Shown here piece after piece: positions 1 through 7,560 of a DNA stretch of 64,000 nucleotides. The stretch comes from Deltaproteobacteria bacterium (GTDB lineage Bacteria > Desulfobacterota > Desulfuromonadia > Geobacterales > Geobacteraceae), in contig SBEG01000008.1 in NCBI GenBank assembly GCA_009668975.1, positions 106,600-170,599 on the forward strand, in the 5' to 3' direction. Each line of letters opens with the position of its first letter. The stretch's first letter is position 1. Under the pieces are notes generated by a model. The model worked only from the letters and a program-made list of their open reading frames with translations, was not told the origin of the DNA and made no database searches. The translations under genes were made by a program, and so were the position numbers.

Positions 1-1005
1 AAAGCGACTGTCCAGCCCCTCAAAGTTGGCGCAATCCCTGATCAATATTCTCTTTTCCAGCAGCCTGCTTCGCAGTTCGGCGGCGGTAAGGTCACTTCGC
101 ATTTCCACCAGGAGATAATTTGCCGTCGCTGGAAATGGTTTCAACCCCGGCAGCGCGGCAAGTCCACGGCCAAGCGCCTCGCGTTCCGCGGAAACATAGC
201 CGAGTGTCCGTTCCCGGTAGCCGTCACTGGCCAGTGAAGCAACTCCGGCAACCTGGGCCGGGGTATTGACGCTCCAGGGTTCCAGACTTTCCACGCAACT
301 CCCGATGATGTCGGGATGGCCAACGGCATAGCCGAGCCGCAGCCCGGGGATGGCATAAAATTTTGTCATGGAGCGGAGCACGATACCGCCGCCGCTTTCG
401 GCAATAAGCCCCTTGGCCGAAGCCTCTTCGCAGAAATCCATGAACGCCTCGTCCAGGACCAGAAAGGTTCCGGCCCGGCGGCAAAGCCGGAGGATCTCCT
501 CTATCATAGCGGCTGGAAGCAGTGTTCCCGTAGGATTGGCCGGGTTGCAGAGGAACAGCAGATCAAAGCCCTCCGCCAGCCGTTCCGCCAGTTTTTCCAG
601 GGAAAGGGCAAAACCGTCGTCAGGAGATAGCAGCAAGTGCCCGGTCTGCCAGCCTGCCCGGTTCAGCGCCTGGGTATACTCGGAAAAAGCCGGAGCGATA
701 ATCAGGCCCCTCGTCCCCGGAAGAAGTCGGGGCAGCAGGTAGATCAGTTCGGTTGAGCCGTTGGCGACCACCAGGTTATCAATGCCGACCCGGTGAACAT
801 CGGCCAGTGCCCGCCGCAGTTCGAAGGACTCCCGGTCGGGATAGTGCAAAACCTTCTCGAAGGAAGAGCAGACCGCCTCACGCACCCCGGGTGCCGGCCC
901 AAGGGGGTTGATGCTGGCGGAAAAATCGAGCAGTTCATTCGGAGCTATCCCCAATGAACGGGCGCTGGCGAAGACGGTTCCTCCGTGGTCTGAATTATTG
1001 GTCAT
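1..1005 (-). CDS. cobD: Threonine-phosphate decarboxylase CobD, 3' end outside window
   Basis: A fold-type I PLP aminotransferase-like protein of which 335 codons are visible; the C-terminus runs off the left edge. The N-terminal FSASINPLG motif (about residues 28-36) is typical of L-threonine-O-3-phosphate decarboxylase, which makes (R)-1-amino-2-propanol phosphate for the nucleotide loop of cobalamin. Visible PLP features are NPANPTG (154-160), the cofactor Asp in LDEAF (D185) and the Schiff-base lysine in SMTKF (K215). The ATG at 1005 has an AGGA about ten bases upstream. HisC (histidinol-phosphate aminotransferase) is the main alternative because it shares this fold, but the N-terminal motif favours CobD. 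No cobalamin riboswitch was seen upstream, and the rest of the pathway is not in the window. Confidence 0.8.
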   Translation of the reverse strand, partial: MTNNSDHGGTVFASARSLGIAPNELLDFSASINPLGPAPGVREAVCSSFEKVLHYPDRESFELRRALADVHRVGIDNLVVANGSTELIYLLPRLLPGTRGLIIAPAFSEYTQALNRAGWQTGHLLLSPDDGFALSLEKLAERLAEGFDLLFLCNPANPTGTLLPAAMIEEILRLCRRAGTFLVLDEAFMDFCEEASAKGLIAESGGGIVLRSMTKFYAIPGLRLGYAVGHPDIIGSCVESLEPWSVNTPAQVAGVASLASDGYRERTLGYVSAEREALGRGLAALPGLKPFPATANYLLVEMRSDLTAAELRSRLLEKRILIRDCANFEGLDSRF

Positions 1006-1065
1006 GGGTCACTATTTCCTGATTTTGAAAGTTGCCTGTTTAGGGGAAATCATGCAAATGATACG

Positions 1066-1132
1066 GTAGGGGCGCTGCTTGCCGCCCCCTGTGCCACTCT
1101 TTATACCAGGGCGCGGCAAGCAGCGCCCCTAC
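1066..1132. repeat. Inverted-repeat hairpin of the GTAGGGGC type
   Basis: Two perfectly complementary 20-base arms (1066-1085 and 1113-1132) are separated by 27 bases, in the gap between uvrB and cobD. The arms begin and end with GTAGGGGC/GCCCCTAC, an end also seen at 19314 and 36035. It could act as a terminator-like or RNA-processing hairpin between the two minus-strand genes, but it lacks a U-tract. I read it as a dispersed REP-like repeat. Confidence 0.8.
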
Positions 1133-1188
1133 GGAAAAATCCATTTCTACCTCGTGCCTCATTACTTGCGCCCCGTACCAACCTTTTC

Positions 1189-3183
1189 CTACCTCACCGC
1201 CAGCTCCAGCTCCTGCAGTCTCCTGATCCGATCCCGCAGCTCGGCTGCCCTCTCGAAGGCCAGCTCCTTGGCCGCGGCCAGCATCTCTTTCCTGAGTTTC
1301 TTCAGCATCACGGGGATCTTTTCCAGCGGCACGTACTCCTCAGCCCCCTCGGCAACCTTTGGCAGGGTGGCGTAGTCATGCTCCTCAATGGACTCCAGGA
1401 TGCTCCGCAGCCCCTTTTTTACCGTCTGGGGGGTAATGCCGTGCTCCCGGTTATACTCCGTCTGGATTGCCCGGCGACGTTCGGTTTCGTCGATGCAGGA
1501 CTGCATCGAACCGGTAACTTTATCGGCATACATGATGACCCGGCCCGAGACATTCCTGGCTGCCCGGCCGCAGGTCTGGATCAGAGAGCGAGCGGAGCGG
1601 AGGAATCCTTCCTTGTCCGCATCAAGGATCGCCACCAGGGAAACCTCGGGGATATCGAGCCCTTCCCGGAGCAGATTGATCCCCACCAGCACGTCGAACA
1701 GCCCCATGCGCAGGTCGCGGATGATCTGCATCCGTTCGATGGTTTTGATGTCGGAATGGAGGTATTTCACCTTCACCCCCAGTTCCCGGTAGTAGTCGGT
1801 AAGCTCCTCGGACATCCGCTTGGTGAGGGTGGTGACCAGAACCCGCTCACCCTTGGCCACCGCTTCCCGGATCTCGTGGAGCAGATCATCCACCTGCCCG
1901 GAAGCAGGCCGAACCTGGATGTCCGGATCGATCAGCCCGGTGGGGCGGATCACCTGTTCCACCACCACCCCTTCCGCCCGCTGCAATTCATAGTCTGCCG
2001 GAGTGGCGGAGACATAGACCGTCTGATTCTGTTTGGCGGTGAATTCGGAGAAGTTCAGAGGCCGGTTGTCCAAGGCCGATGGCAGGCGGAAGCCGTAGTT
2101 GACCAGGGTCTCTTTACGGCTTCGGTCGCCGCGGTACATGCCGCCGATCTGGGAAACGGTAATATGGGACTCATCGATGATCAGCAGAAAATCCTTCGGG
2201 AAATAGTCGATCAGCGTATAGGGCGGCTCACCGGCGGCCCGGTTGTCGAAGTGGCGGGAATAGTTCTCGATGCCCTGGCAGAAACCCATCTCCTCCAGCA
2301 TTTCGATGTCGAAGTAGGTGCGCTGTTCGATGCGCTGCGCCTCCAGCAGCATGTTTTGTTCCCGAAACCAGCGAATCCGTTCCTCCAGTTCGAGCCGGAT
2401 CTGCTCAACGGCCCGCTCCAGTGTTTCCCGGTTCGCCACATAGTGCGAAGCGGGATAGATGGCGCACTTTGAAAGCCGCTGCAGCACCTGGCCCCGCAGG
2501 GGATCGATCTCGGAGATCCCATCCACCATGTCGCCGAAAAATTCTATGCGCAGCGCACGTTCGTCATCATGGGCGGGGAAAATTTCAACGATGTCGCCCC
2601 GGACCCGGAAAGAGCCGCGGTGAAAATCCAGATCATTCCGTTCGTACTGGATCTCCACCAGTTTCCGCAGCAGTTCGTCCCGGCCGTAGTCTTCCCCCTG
2701 ATGGAAAAAGATGTGCATGGCCTGGTAGGATTCGGGGGAGCCGATCCCGTAGATGCAGGAAACGGAAGCGACAATCAGCACATCGCGCCGGGTCAGAAGA
2801 CTGCGGGTCGCCGAATGGCGCAGCTTGTCAATCTCATCGTTGATGGACGAGTCCTTCTCGATGAAGGTGTCGGTGGTGGGCAGGTAGGCTTCCGGCTGGT
2901 AGTAATCGTAGTAGGAAACGAAATACTCCACGGCATTCTCGGGGAACAGCTCCTTGAACTCGCCGTAGAGCTGGGCCGCCAGGGTCTTGTTGGGCGCGAT
3001 GATCAGGGTCGGCCGGTTCACCGTCGCCACCACATGAGCCATGGTAAAGGTCTTGCCGGAACCGGTCACGCCGAGAAGGACCTGATCCCGGTCTCCTCGC
3101 CGAATACCATCGGATAGTTCGGCGATGGCAACCGGCTGATCGCCCCGTGGCTGAAATGAACTGACTAGTTTGAAGGTATCCAT
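1189..3183 (-). CDS. uvrB: Excinuclease ABC subunit B
   Basis: UvrB is the damage-verifying helicase-like subunit of nucleotide excision repair; it is loaded on DNA by UvrA and then recruits UvrC. The 664-residue length is normal. Walker A is GVTGSGKT (38-45), the damage-probing beta-hairpin region is [14 protein letters not shown] (about 87-100), the Walker B is DESH, and the helicase motif VI region contains [11 protein letters not shown]-terminal UVR domain lies at about 625-660. It starts 35 bases downstream of a histidine kinase gene on the same strand and so may be co-transcribed with it. The Shine-Dalgarno sequence before the ATG is weak, but the N-terminus aligns with the family. Confidence 0.97.
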   Translation of the reverse strand: MDTFKLVSSFQPRGDQPVAIAELSDGIRRGDRDQVLLGVTGSGKTFTMAHVVATVNRPTLIIAPNKTLAAQLYGEFKELFPENAVEYFVSYYDYYQPEAYLPTTDTFIEKDSSINDEIDKLRHSATRSLLTRRDVLIVASVSCIYGIGSPESYQAMHIFFHQGEDYGRDELLRKLVEIQYERNDLDFHRGSFRVRGDIVEIFPAHDDERALRIEFFGDMVDGISEIDPLRGQVLQRLSKCAIYPASHYVANRETLERAVEQIRLELEERIRWFREQNMLLEAQRIEQRTYFDIEMLEEMGFCQGIENYSRHFDNRAAGEPPYTLIDYFPKDFLLIIDESHITVSQIGGMYRGDRSRKETLVNYGFRLPSALDNRPLNFSEFTAKQNQTVYVSATPADYELQRAEGVVVEQVIRPTGLIDPDIQVRPASGQVDDLLHEIREAVAKGERVLVTTLTKRMSEELTDYYRELGVKVKYLHSDIKTIERMQIIRDLRMGLFDVLVGINLLREGLDIPEVSLVAILDADKEGFLRSARSLIQTCGRAARNVSGRVIMYADKVTGSMQSCIDETERRRAIQTEYNREHGITPQTVKKGLRSILESIEEHDYATLPKVAEGAEEYVPLEKIPVMLKKLRKEMLAAAKELAFERAAELRDRIRRLQELELAVR

Positions 3184-3218
3184 GAGATCAGCGGAAATGT
3201 TATTTCAACCCGTTCGGG

Positions 3219-4367
3219 TCAGATGACGATGCGGAAGCAGGCGCCGCCCTCAACATTGGAGGCGGTCAGCTTTCCATCCATGTTTTTCTCGATTATGGTC
3301 TTGGACATGTACAAGCCGAGCCCCGTGCCATTTTCCAACTGCCGGGTGGTGAAGTACGGTTCGAAGATCTTGTCGATAATCTCCTCCGAAATACCGCCGG
3401 CGTTGTCGGTAATGGTAATAACCGCCTTCTTCCCTTCGCGACCGCCCTGGATGCGGATCAACGGCTCGCTGATACTTCTTTCGCGGAAGGCTTCCTTCGC
3501 ATTGCCGATAATGTTGATCAGCGCCTGGGAAAACTCATTCGGAAAACCAAAGGCCAGCAAGTTGTCGTCTATATCGACTTCAACGGCAATATTGTTGAAG
3601 CGGAGGCTTGATTCGATAAAAGAGAGTGAACGATTCACAACTTCCCCGACACTGAAAGCCTTTTTTTCTTTCTCCCGACAGAAAAAGTTCCGGAAATCAT
3701 CAATGGTATGCGACATATGCTGGATGACTTTCAAGGCATTCCTGATGTTCGTATCCAGATATTCCTTGGTAAAATCCCCGTACACATAACACTCGCCCAG
3801 ATCCTGAACCAGAAGAGATATGGCCGTGAGTGGCTGCCGCCACTGGTGGGCGATATTGCCGATCATTTCCCCCATGGCAGCCTGACGGCTCTGCAAGATG
3901 AGAAAATGATCCTTATCGCGGTTCTTCTCCACCTCCTCCTGGACTTTCTCGCGCAGAGTTTTGTTCAGCTCCTCCAGTTCCGCCGTTTTCTGTCGCAGCT
4001 GTTCTTCCACAAGTTTGCGGTCGGTCACATCCCGCAAAGAGGCCAGGCGAACCGGTTCTCCTTCCCACTCCGTTGCCGTGAGACACAGCTCCACGAAACG
4101 CGAGCCTTGACCCGGCTGGCTGATCAGAACTTCCTGCTTCTCTGCGGAGCCGAGGGGAAAGCACACCGGTTTATCCAGCAATTCCGCAGCGCTCCGGCAG
4201 AGGATGCTTTCGACCGCGGGATTGACGAAACGGACAATTCCCTCAGCAGAGATAATCAAAATACCATCGGCACTGCGGCAAATGATATTGTGGAAACACT
4301 CCTCGCAGTTTTGCAACTCGAAGAGTCCCCGATTAGATTGACTCCTGGGCTCACCAGTATCTGACAT
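3219..4367 (-). CDS. PAS-domain sensor histidine kinase
   Basis: A 382-residue predicted cytoplasmic kinase with no clear membrane segment. A PAS domain (about 25-115) is followed by a coiled-coil (about 118-155). The HisKA motif GNIAHQWRQP places the phospho-acceptor at H174. The ATPase domain has an N-box near NAKEAF, a G1 box DNAGGI and a G2 box GTGLGL at the C-terminus. The H-box with QWRQP is the subtype common in Geobacter and other deltaproteobacteria. No response regulator gene is adjacent, so it is an orphan kinase. The PAS region holds several cysteines (C21, C24, C30), which could bind metal or sense redox, but that is inference. It precedes uvrB by 35 bases. Confidence 0.9.
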   Translation of the reverse strand: MSDTGEPRSQSNRGLFELQNCEECFHNIICRSADGILIISAEGIVRFVNPAVESILCRSAAELLDKPVCFPLGSAEKQEVLISQPGQGSRFVELCLTATEWEGEPVRLASLRDVTDRKLVEEQLRQKTAELEELNKTLREKVQEEVEKNRDKDHFLILQSRQAAMGEMIGNIAHQWRQPLTAISLLVQDLGECYVYGDFTKEYLDTNIRNALKVIQHMSHTIDDFRNFFCREKEKKAFSVGEVVNRSLSFIESSLRFNNIAVEVDIDDNLLAFGFPNEFSQALINIIGNAKEAFRERSISEPLIRIQGGREGKKAVITITDNAGGISEEIIDKIFEPYFTTRQLENGTGLGLYMSKTIIEKNMDGKLTASNVEGGACFRIVI

Positions 4368-4667
4368 TGCAGGTCCTTTTCCCGATGGTCATGAAACATG
4401 CCATGTGTGTAAACTTACTACCGCTCCACCATTCTCCGAAGATGGATAAATCGTACGCTACCCTGGACACCCCCTGAAGCCGAACATCACACGGGAACTA
4501 ATTAATCCGCAGTAGCGCTTGCCTGCGACACTGCAATCGCAACAGTATCAAAAAGGTTACAATTTGTAATCAATATTACCACACGGCCGCGTTGAACCTC
4601 TTGCATTTTTCCTCATCCGGTGAGATACTTCCTCAGCAGACTCACCAATTTACTCGTGGAGGAAAAC
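4368..4667. other. Divergent intergenic region before tatA with a short palindrome
   Basis: This 300-base gap separates the minus-strand kinase gene from plus-strand tatA. No coding potential was recognised. A perfect 13-base palindrome with a single central base, TTACAATTTGTAA (4557-4569), lies about 100 bases before the tatA start and could be an operator. No clear -35/-10 pair was picked out. Confidence 0.35.
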
Positions 4668-4856
4668 ATGTTTGGATACGGCGGTTTCCCAGTCATCATA
4701 ATCCTGCTGCTTATTTTAGTAATCTTTGGAGCAGGAAAACTCCCGGAGATAGGATCCTCTCTCGGCAAGGGCATAAAGAATTTCAAGCGGTCTTTTGAAG
4801 GCAAGGATGAAATAGAAATAAAGTCCGAAAAGGATGAGTCGGACAAAAAATCCTAG
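4668..4856 (+). CDS. tatA: Twin-arginine translocase subunit TatA
   Basis: A 62-residue TatA/TatE protein that forms the protein-conducting oligomer of the twin-arginine pathway. It has an N-terminal hydrophobic helix (about 6-21), the hinge [10 protein letters not shown] and an amphipathic helix ([14 protein letters not shown]), then a charged tail rich in Lys, Glu and Asp. The ATG at 4668 is preceded by GGAGG at 4658-4662, so the longer in-frame ORF from 4620 was rejected. No tatB or tatC lies next to it, which is common for TatA genes in this bacterial group. Confidence 0.95.
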   Translation: MFGYGGFPVIIILLLILVIFGAGKLPEIGSSLGKGIKNFKRSFEGKDEIEIKSEKDESDKKS

Positions 4857-4886
4857 CTGTCACCCTTGCCAAAATTTGCTTCCCGG

Positions 4887-5177
4887 CTACCCGGGCAACT
4901 GGATTTTCGGCTCCTTCGCCTTGCGATAGAGCAGGAATGTTCTTCCGAGAACCTGAGCGACCTCCGACGCACTCGCCTCGGCCAGTGCGTCGGCAACCTC
5001 ATGCCTGTCCATCAGGCAACTTTCCAGTACTTTCACCTTGATCAGTTCATGGTTCTCCAGGGCGCCGATCGTTTCCTGAACAAGCGAGTCGGACAACTCG
5101 CCCTTTCCCACCAGGATAGTCGGATTCAAACCGTGGCCGAGTCCGCGCAGGAACCGCTTCTGTTTACCATTCAGCAT
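4887..5177 (-). CDS. yhbY: YhbY-family ribosome-assembly RNA-binding protein
   Basis: A 96-residue CRS1-YhbY (CRM) domain protein that associates with pre-50S ribosomal particles in characterised relatives. The family pattern of an N-terminal KQKRFLRGLGH stretch, a GKGELSDSLV loop (a GxxG-type RNA-binding loop) and an HELIKVKV strand is visible. The ATG at 5177 has a GAGAGGGA Shine-Dalgarno and gives the normal family length; the 15-residue longer ORF is unlikely. It is convergent with tatA and divergent from the next kinase. Confidence 0.92.
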   Translation of the reverse strand: MLNGKQKRFLRGLGHGLNPTILVGKGELSDSLVQETIGALENHELIKVKVLESCLMDRHEVADALAEASASEVAQVLGRTFLLYRKAKEPKIQLPG

Positions 5178-5293
5178 ACTTTCCCTCTCTTTTTCCTTTG
5201 ACGTGTTACCGAATTTGTACACCTTCCTTCAGGTTTTGTACAGCCTGCTCTTTACCGTGACGCAATTCGACCGCCAATAATCAGGCATTCAGG

Positions 5294-5321
5294 TTGCAAT
5301 TACGCTTTCCACTGCTATAAT
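5294..5321 (+). promoter_or_regulatory. Sigma-70 promoter of the GAF kinase gene
   Basis: TTGCAA (5294-5299), a 16-base spacer and a perfect TATAAT (5316-5321) predict transcription from about 5328. That excludes the ATG at 5327 as a usable start and supports the GTG at 5420, leaving a 5' leader of about 90 bases. Confidence 0.65.
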
Positions 5322-5419
5322 CCTCCATGGTTGCAAGGTGTTACGTACCAGCCCTCTGGTTTCGACAGAGGAGGTCCGGTCGAGGACAGCCAGAGAACCC
5401 GGCCTTCGGAGGAGAGAAC

Positions 5420-7051
5420 GTGCAAGCGGAGTGTTGCTGGACAAAAGAAGTGATAACGGCGGACGAATGTCAGTGTATTTCCACGGACGAAACAGACCTT
5501 TATACTTCGCTTGAGCGACGTTTCCTGGCTAAATGCATCGAATGCCCCCTGTTTGTCCGGGACCAGGCACGCCTGACGGAAGAAGGACACCCTTCCGCGC
5601 CGGTCATGCGTTTTCTCATTGCCGAAATAACCCGCAACAAATCGAAATTGAACACCTTGGTCGGTTTTCTTGACAGCAAAAACCTCGAAATCCAGTTCCT
5701 GCATGAAATCGTCTCCGTTCTCCAGACCTCCCTGGAACTAGACGAAGTCCTGTCCGTTGCGCTGACCGCCATTACCGCCGGAAAAGGCTTCGGCATGAAC
5801 CGCGCGTTCCTGCTCCTGACCGACAAGGAGCGTGCTCACCTGAAAGGCTACTTGGGAGTTGGACCAAAGGACTACCAGGAGGCCTGGGAAATCTGGGAAG
5901 AAATCAGCAAAGCTGATCTGTCTCTCCGGGAAATGGCGACGCAATTCCATCAAACCAAGCTTTCCGCGGAAAAAACCAAGTTCCACGATATCCTCGAACG
6001 CCTCTCCTTTCCCATGAGCGCTGAGGGGCATATTCTGGTCCGCTCACTGAATGAACGACGAGCAATTCTGGTCCGTGACGCATCACACCACCCGGAAGTT
6101 GATCCATTTCTGGTGGAAACCATTGGCGTCGACACCTTCCTGATCCTGCCGCTGATCTCGCGCAACCGCCCTATCGGAGTGATCCTGGCCGACAATTTCA
6201 TTACCCGTAAGCCCATCACCCCGCAGGACATGTCTTTCATGGAAACGCTCACCTTTCCGGTGGCATTTGCCATCGAACGGGCCTCCCTCTATGAACATCT
6301 CCAAGAGGATCTGGAGAAATTGACGGCTGCCAATGCCAAGCTTCACGAACAGCAGAAATTGATCGTCAGAATGGAAAAGCTGGCTCTGCTCGGCAAAATC
6401 ACCTCCAGTATCGCCCACTCCATCAGGAATCCCCTGACGGTCATCGGCGGCTTTGCCCGTTCCCTGTTGAAAAATATCAGCGAGTATGACCCGAAGAGAG
6501 AACCTCTGGAAAACATCGTGCAAAAATCGAAGCAGCTCGAAGACGTGCTCTCCGAAGTTCTCGGCTATGCGGATTCCGTTTATCCGGCCATGGCCCAGTG
6601 GGATGTCAACCAGATGGCGGAAACTATTTCCCAGGAATTGATCAGGAAAACGGAAGGCTCCGGAATCACCATTTCCCTTGACCTTGCCCCGGACCTGCCC
6701 ATGGTGTATCTGGATTACCGCCAGATAGCCTACTGCATAAAAAAAATCCTCAGCATCTCCCTCAAAGCCATGCAACCGGCAGGGGAAATCTACCTGGGCA
6801 CCAGGGCGTCAAACGATTGCATCGTGGTGGAAATTCGCGACACGGTCTGCCACCTCGAGAGGGAAGCCCACGAAGCCTTCCTGGACTCCGGCATGACAGG
6901 GTCCGAAGACGACTTCGACATGGAGCTGTCCTTCTGCCGGGTGATACTTGAAAATTACGCCAAATCCTTTACTGTTGAAAGATGTGCGGGGCAAGGGAAG
7001 AGGTACCTGTTAGAGCTTTCCCTGCCAAAGGAGGAATCAGGTCATGAGTAG
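5420..7051 (+). CDS. GAF-domain sensor histidine kinase
   Basis: A 543-residue kinase from the GTG at 5420, chosen because GGAGGAG (5408-5414) sits five bases upstream and because the best promoter predicts a transcript starting near 5328. The N-terminus is cysteine-rich (CCW, CQC, CIECP), suggesting a small metal or Fe-S site. A GAF domain follows (about 100-300), then a coiled-coil. The HisKA motif IAHSIRNPLTV has the phospho-acceptor at H333. The ATPase domain is divergent: the G1 box DTxGxG is not obvious (IRDTVCHLER), so catalytic strength is uncertain. The response regulator start overlaps its end by eight bases, so the two form a translationally coupled pair. Confidence 0.88.
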   Translation: MQAECCWTKEVITADECQCISTDETDLYTSLERRFLAKCIECPLFVRDQARLTEEGHPSAPVMRFLIAEITRNKSKLNTLVGFLDSKNLEIQFLHEIVSVLQTSLELDEVLSVALTAITAGKGFGMNRAFLLLTDKERAHLKGYLGVGPKDYQEAWEIWEEISKADLSLREMATQFHQTKLSAEKTKFHDILERLSFPMSAEGHILVRSLNERRAILVRDASHHPEVDPFLVETIGVDTFLILPLISRNRPIGVILADNFITRKPITPQDMSFMETLTFPVAFAIERASLYEHLQEDLEKLTAANAKLHEQQKLIVRMEKLALLGKITSSIAHSIRNPLTVIGGFARSLLKNISEYDPKREPLENIVQKSKQLEDVLSEVLGYADSVYPAMAQWDVNQMAETISQELIRKTEGSGITISLDLAPDLPMVYLDYRQIAYCIKKILSISLKAMQPAGEIYLGTRASNDCIVVEIRDTVCHLEREAHEAFLDSGMTGSEDDFDMELSFCRVILENYAKSFTVERCAGQGKRYLLELSLPKEESGHE

Positions 7052-7451
7052 GATTCTGGTTGTGGACGATGAAAGCAGCATCAGGCTTCTCTATTCACAC
7101 GAACTGGCAGATGAGGGACACGAAATAACGACCGCCTCCAGCGCGGCAGAAGCCGTTGAGGCGCTCCAGAAAGACGAATTCGACCTGATCCTGCTGGACA
7201 TCAAACTGAAAAACGAAAGCGGCCTTGATCTCCTGCAAAGGATTGTCAAGGAACGCCACAATTTGCCGGTGATTCTTTGTACTGCATTTTCCTGTTATAA
7301 GGATGATTTCTCCGCCTGGCTGGCTGACGGCTATGTGGTCAAATCCGCCGACCTGCAAGAACTGAAAAACGAAGTAAAGAAGGTTCTGGAAAAAAAGGCG
7401 CTGAGAAATTCCTCGAAAAAAAATGGTCTGACCGCTCCCGCGGGATCGTAA
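7044..7451 (+). CDS. Single-domain (CheY-like) response regulator
   Basis: A 135-residue receiver domain with all key residues: the acidic pair DDE (8-10), the phospho-acceptor D52 in LLDIKL, T80 and K100 in VVKSAD. There is no output domain, only a short Lys-rich tail. The gene overlaps the preceding kinase gene by eight bases with a GGAGGAATCAGGTC leader, so it is almost certainly the partner of that kinase. It probably acts by protein-protein interaction or in a phosphorelay, since it has no DNA-binding region. Confidence 0.93.
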   Translation: MSRILVVDDESSIRLLYSHELADEGHEITTASSAAEAVEALQKDEFDLILLDIKLKNESGLDLLQRIVKERHNLPVILCTAFSCYKDDFSAWLADGYVVKSADLQELKNEVKKVLEKKALRNSSKKNGLTAPAGS

Positions 7452-7560
7452 CAGTTCCTGTCCCGGCGCCTGCTATTACTCCCGCGATGACTTCCCGGTC
7501 TGCGGCACGGCTCAGCAAGCCAGTTTCGGAGTCAGAGAAAAACCATAAGGAGACCGAATA

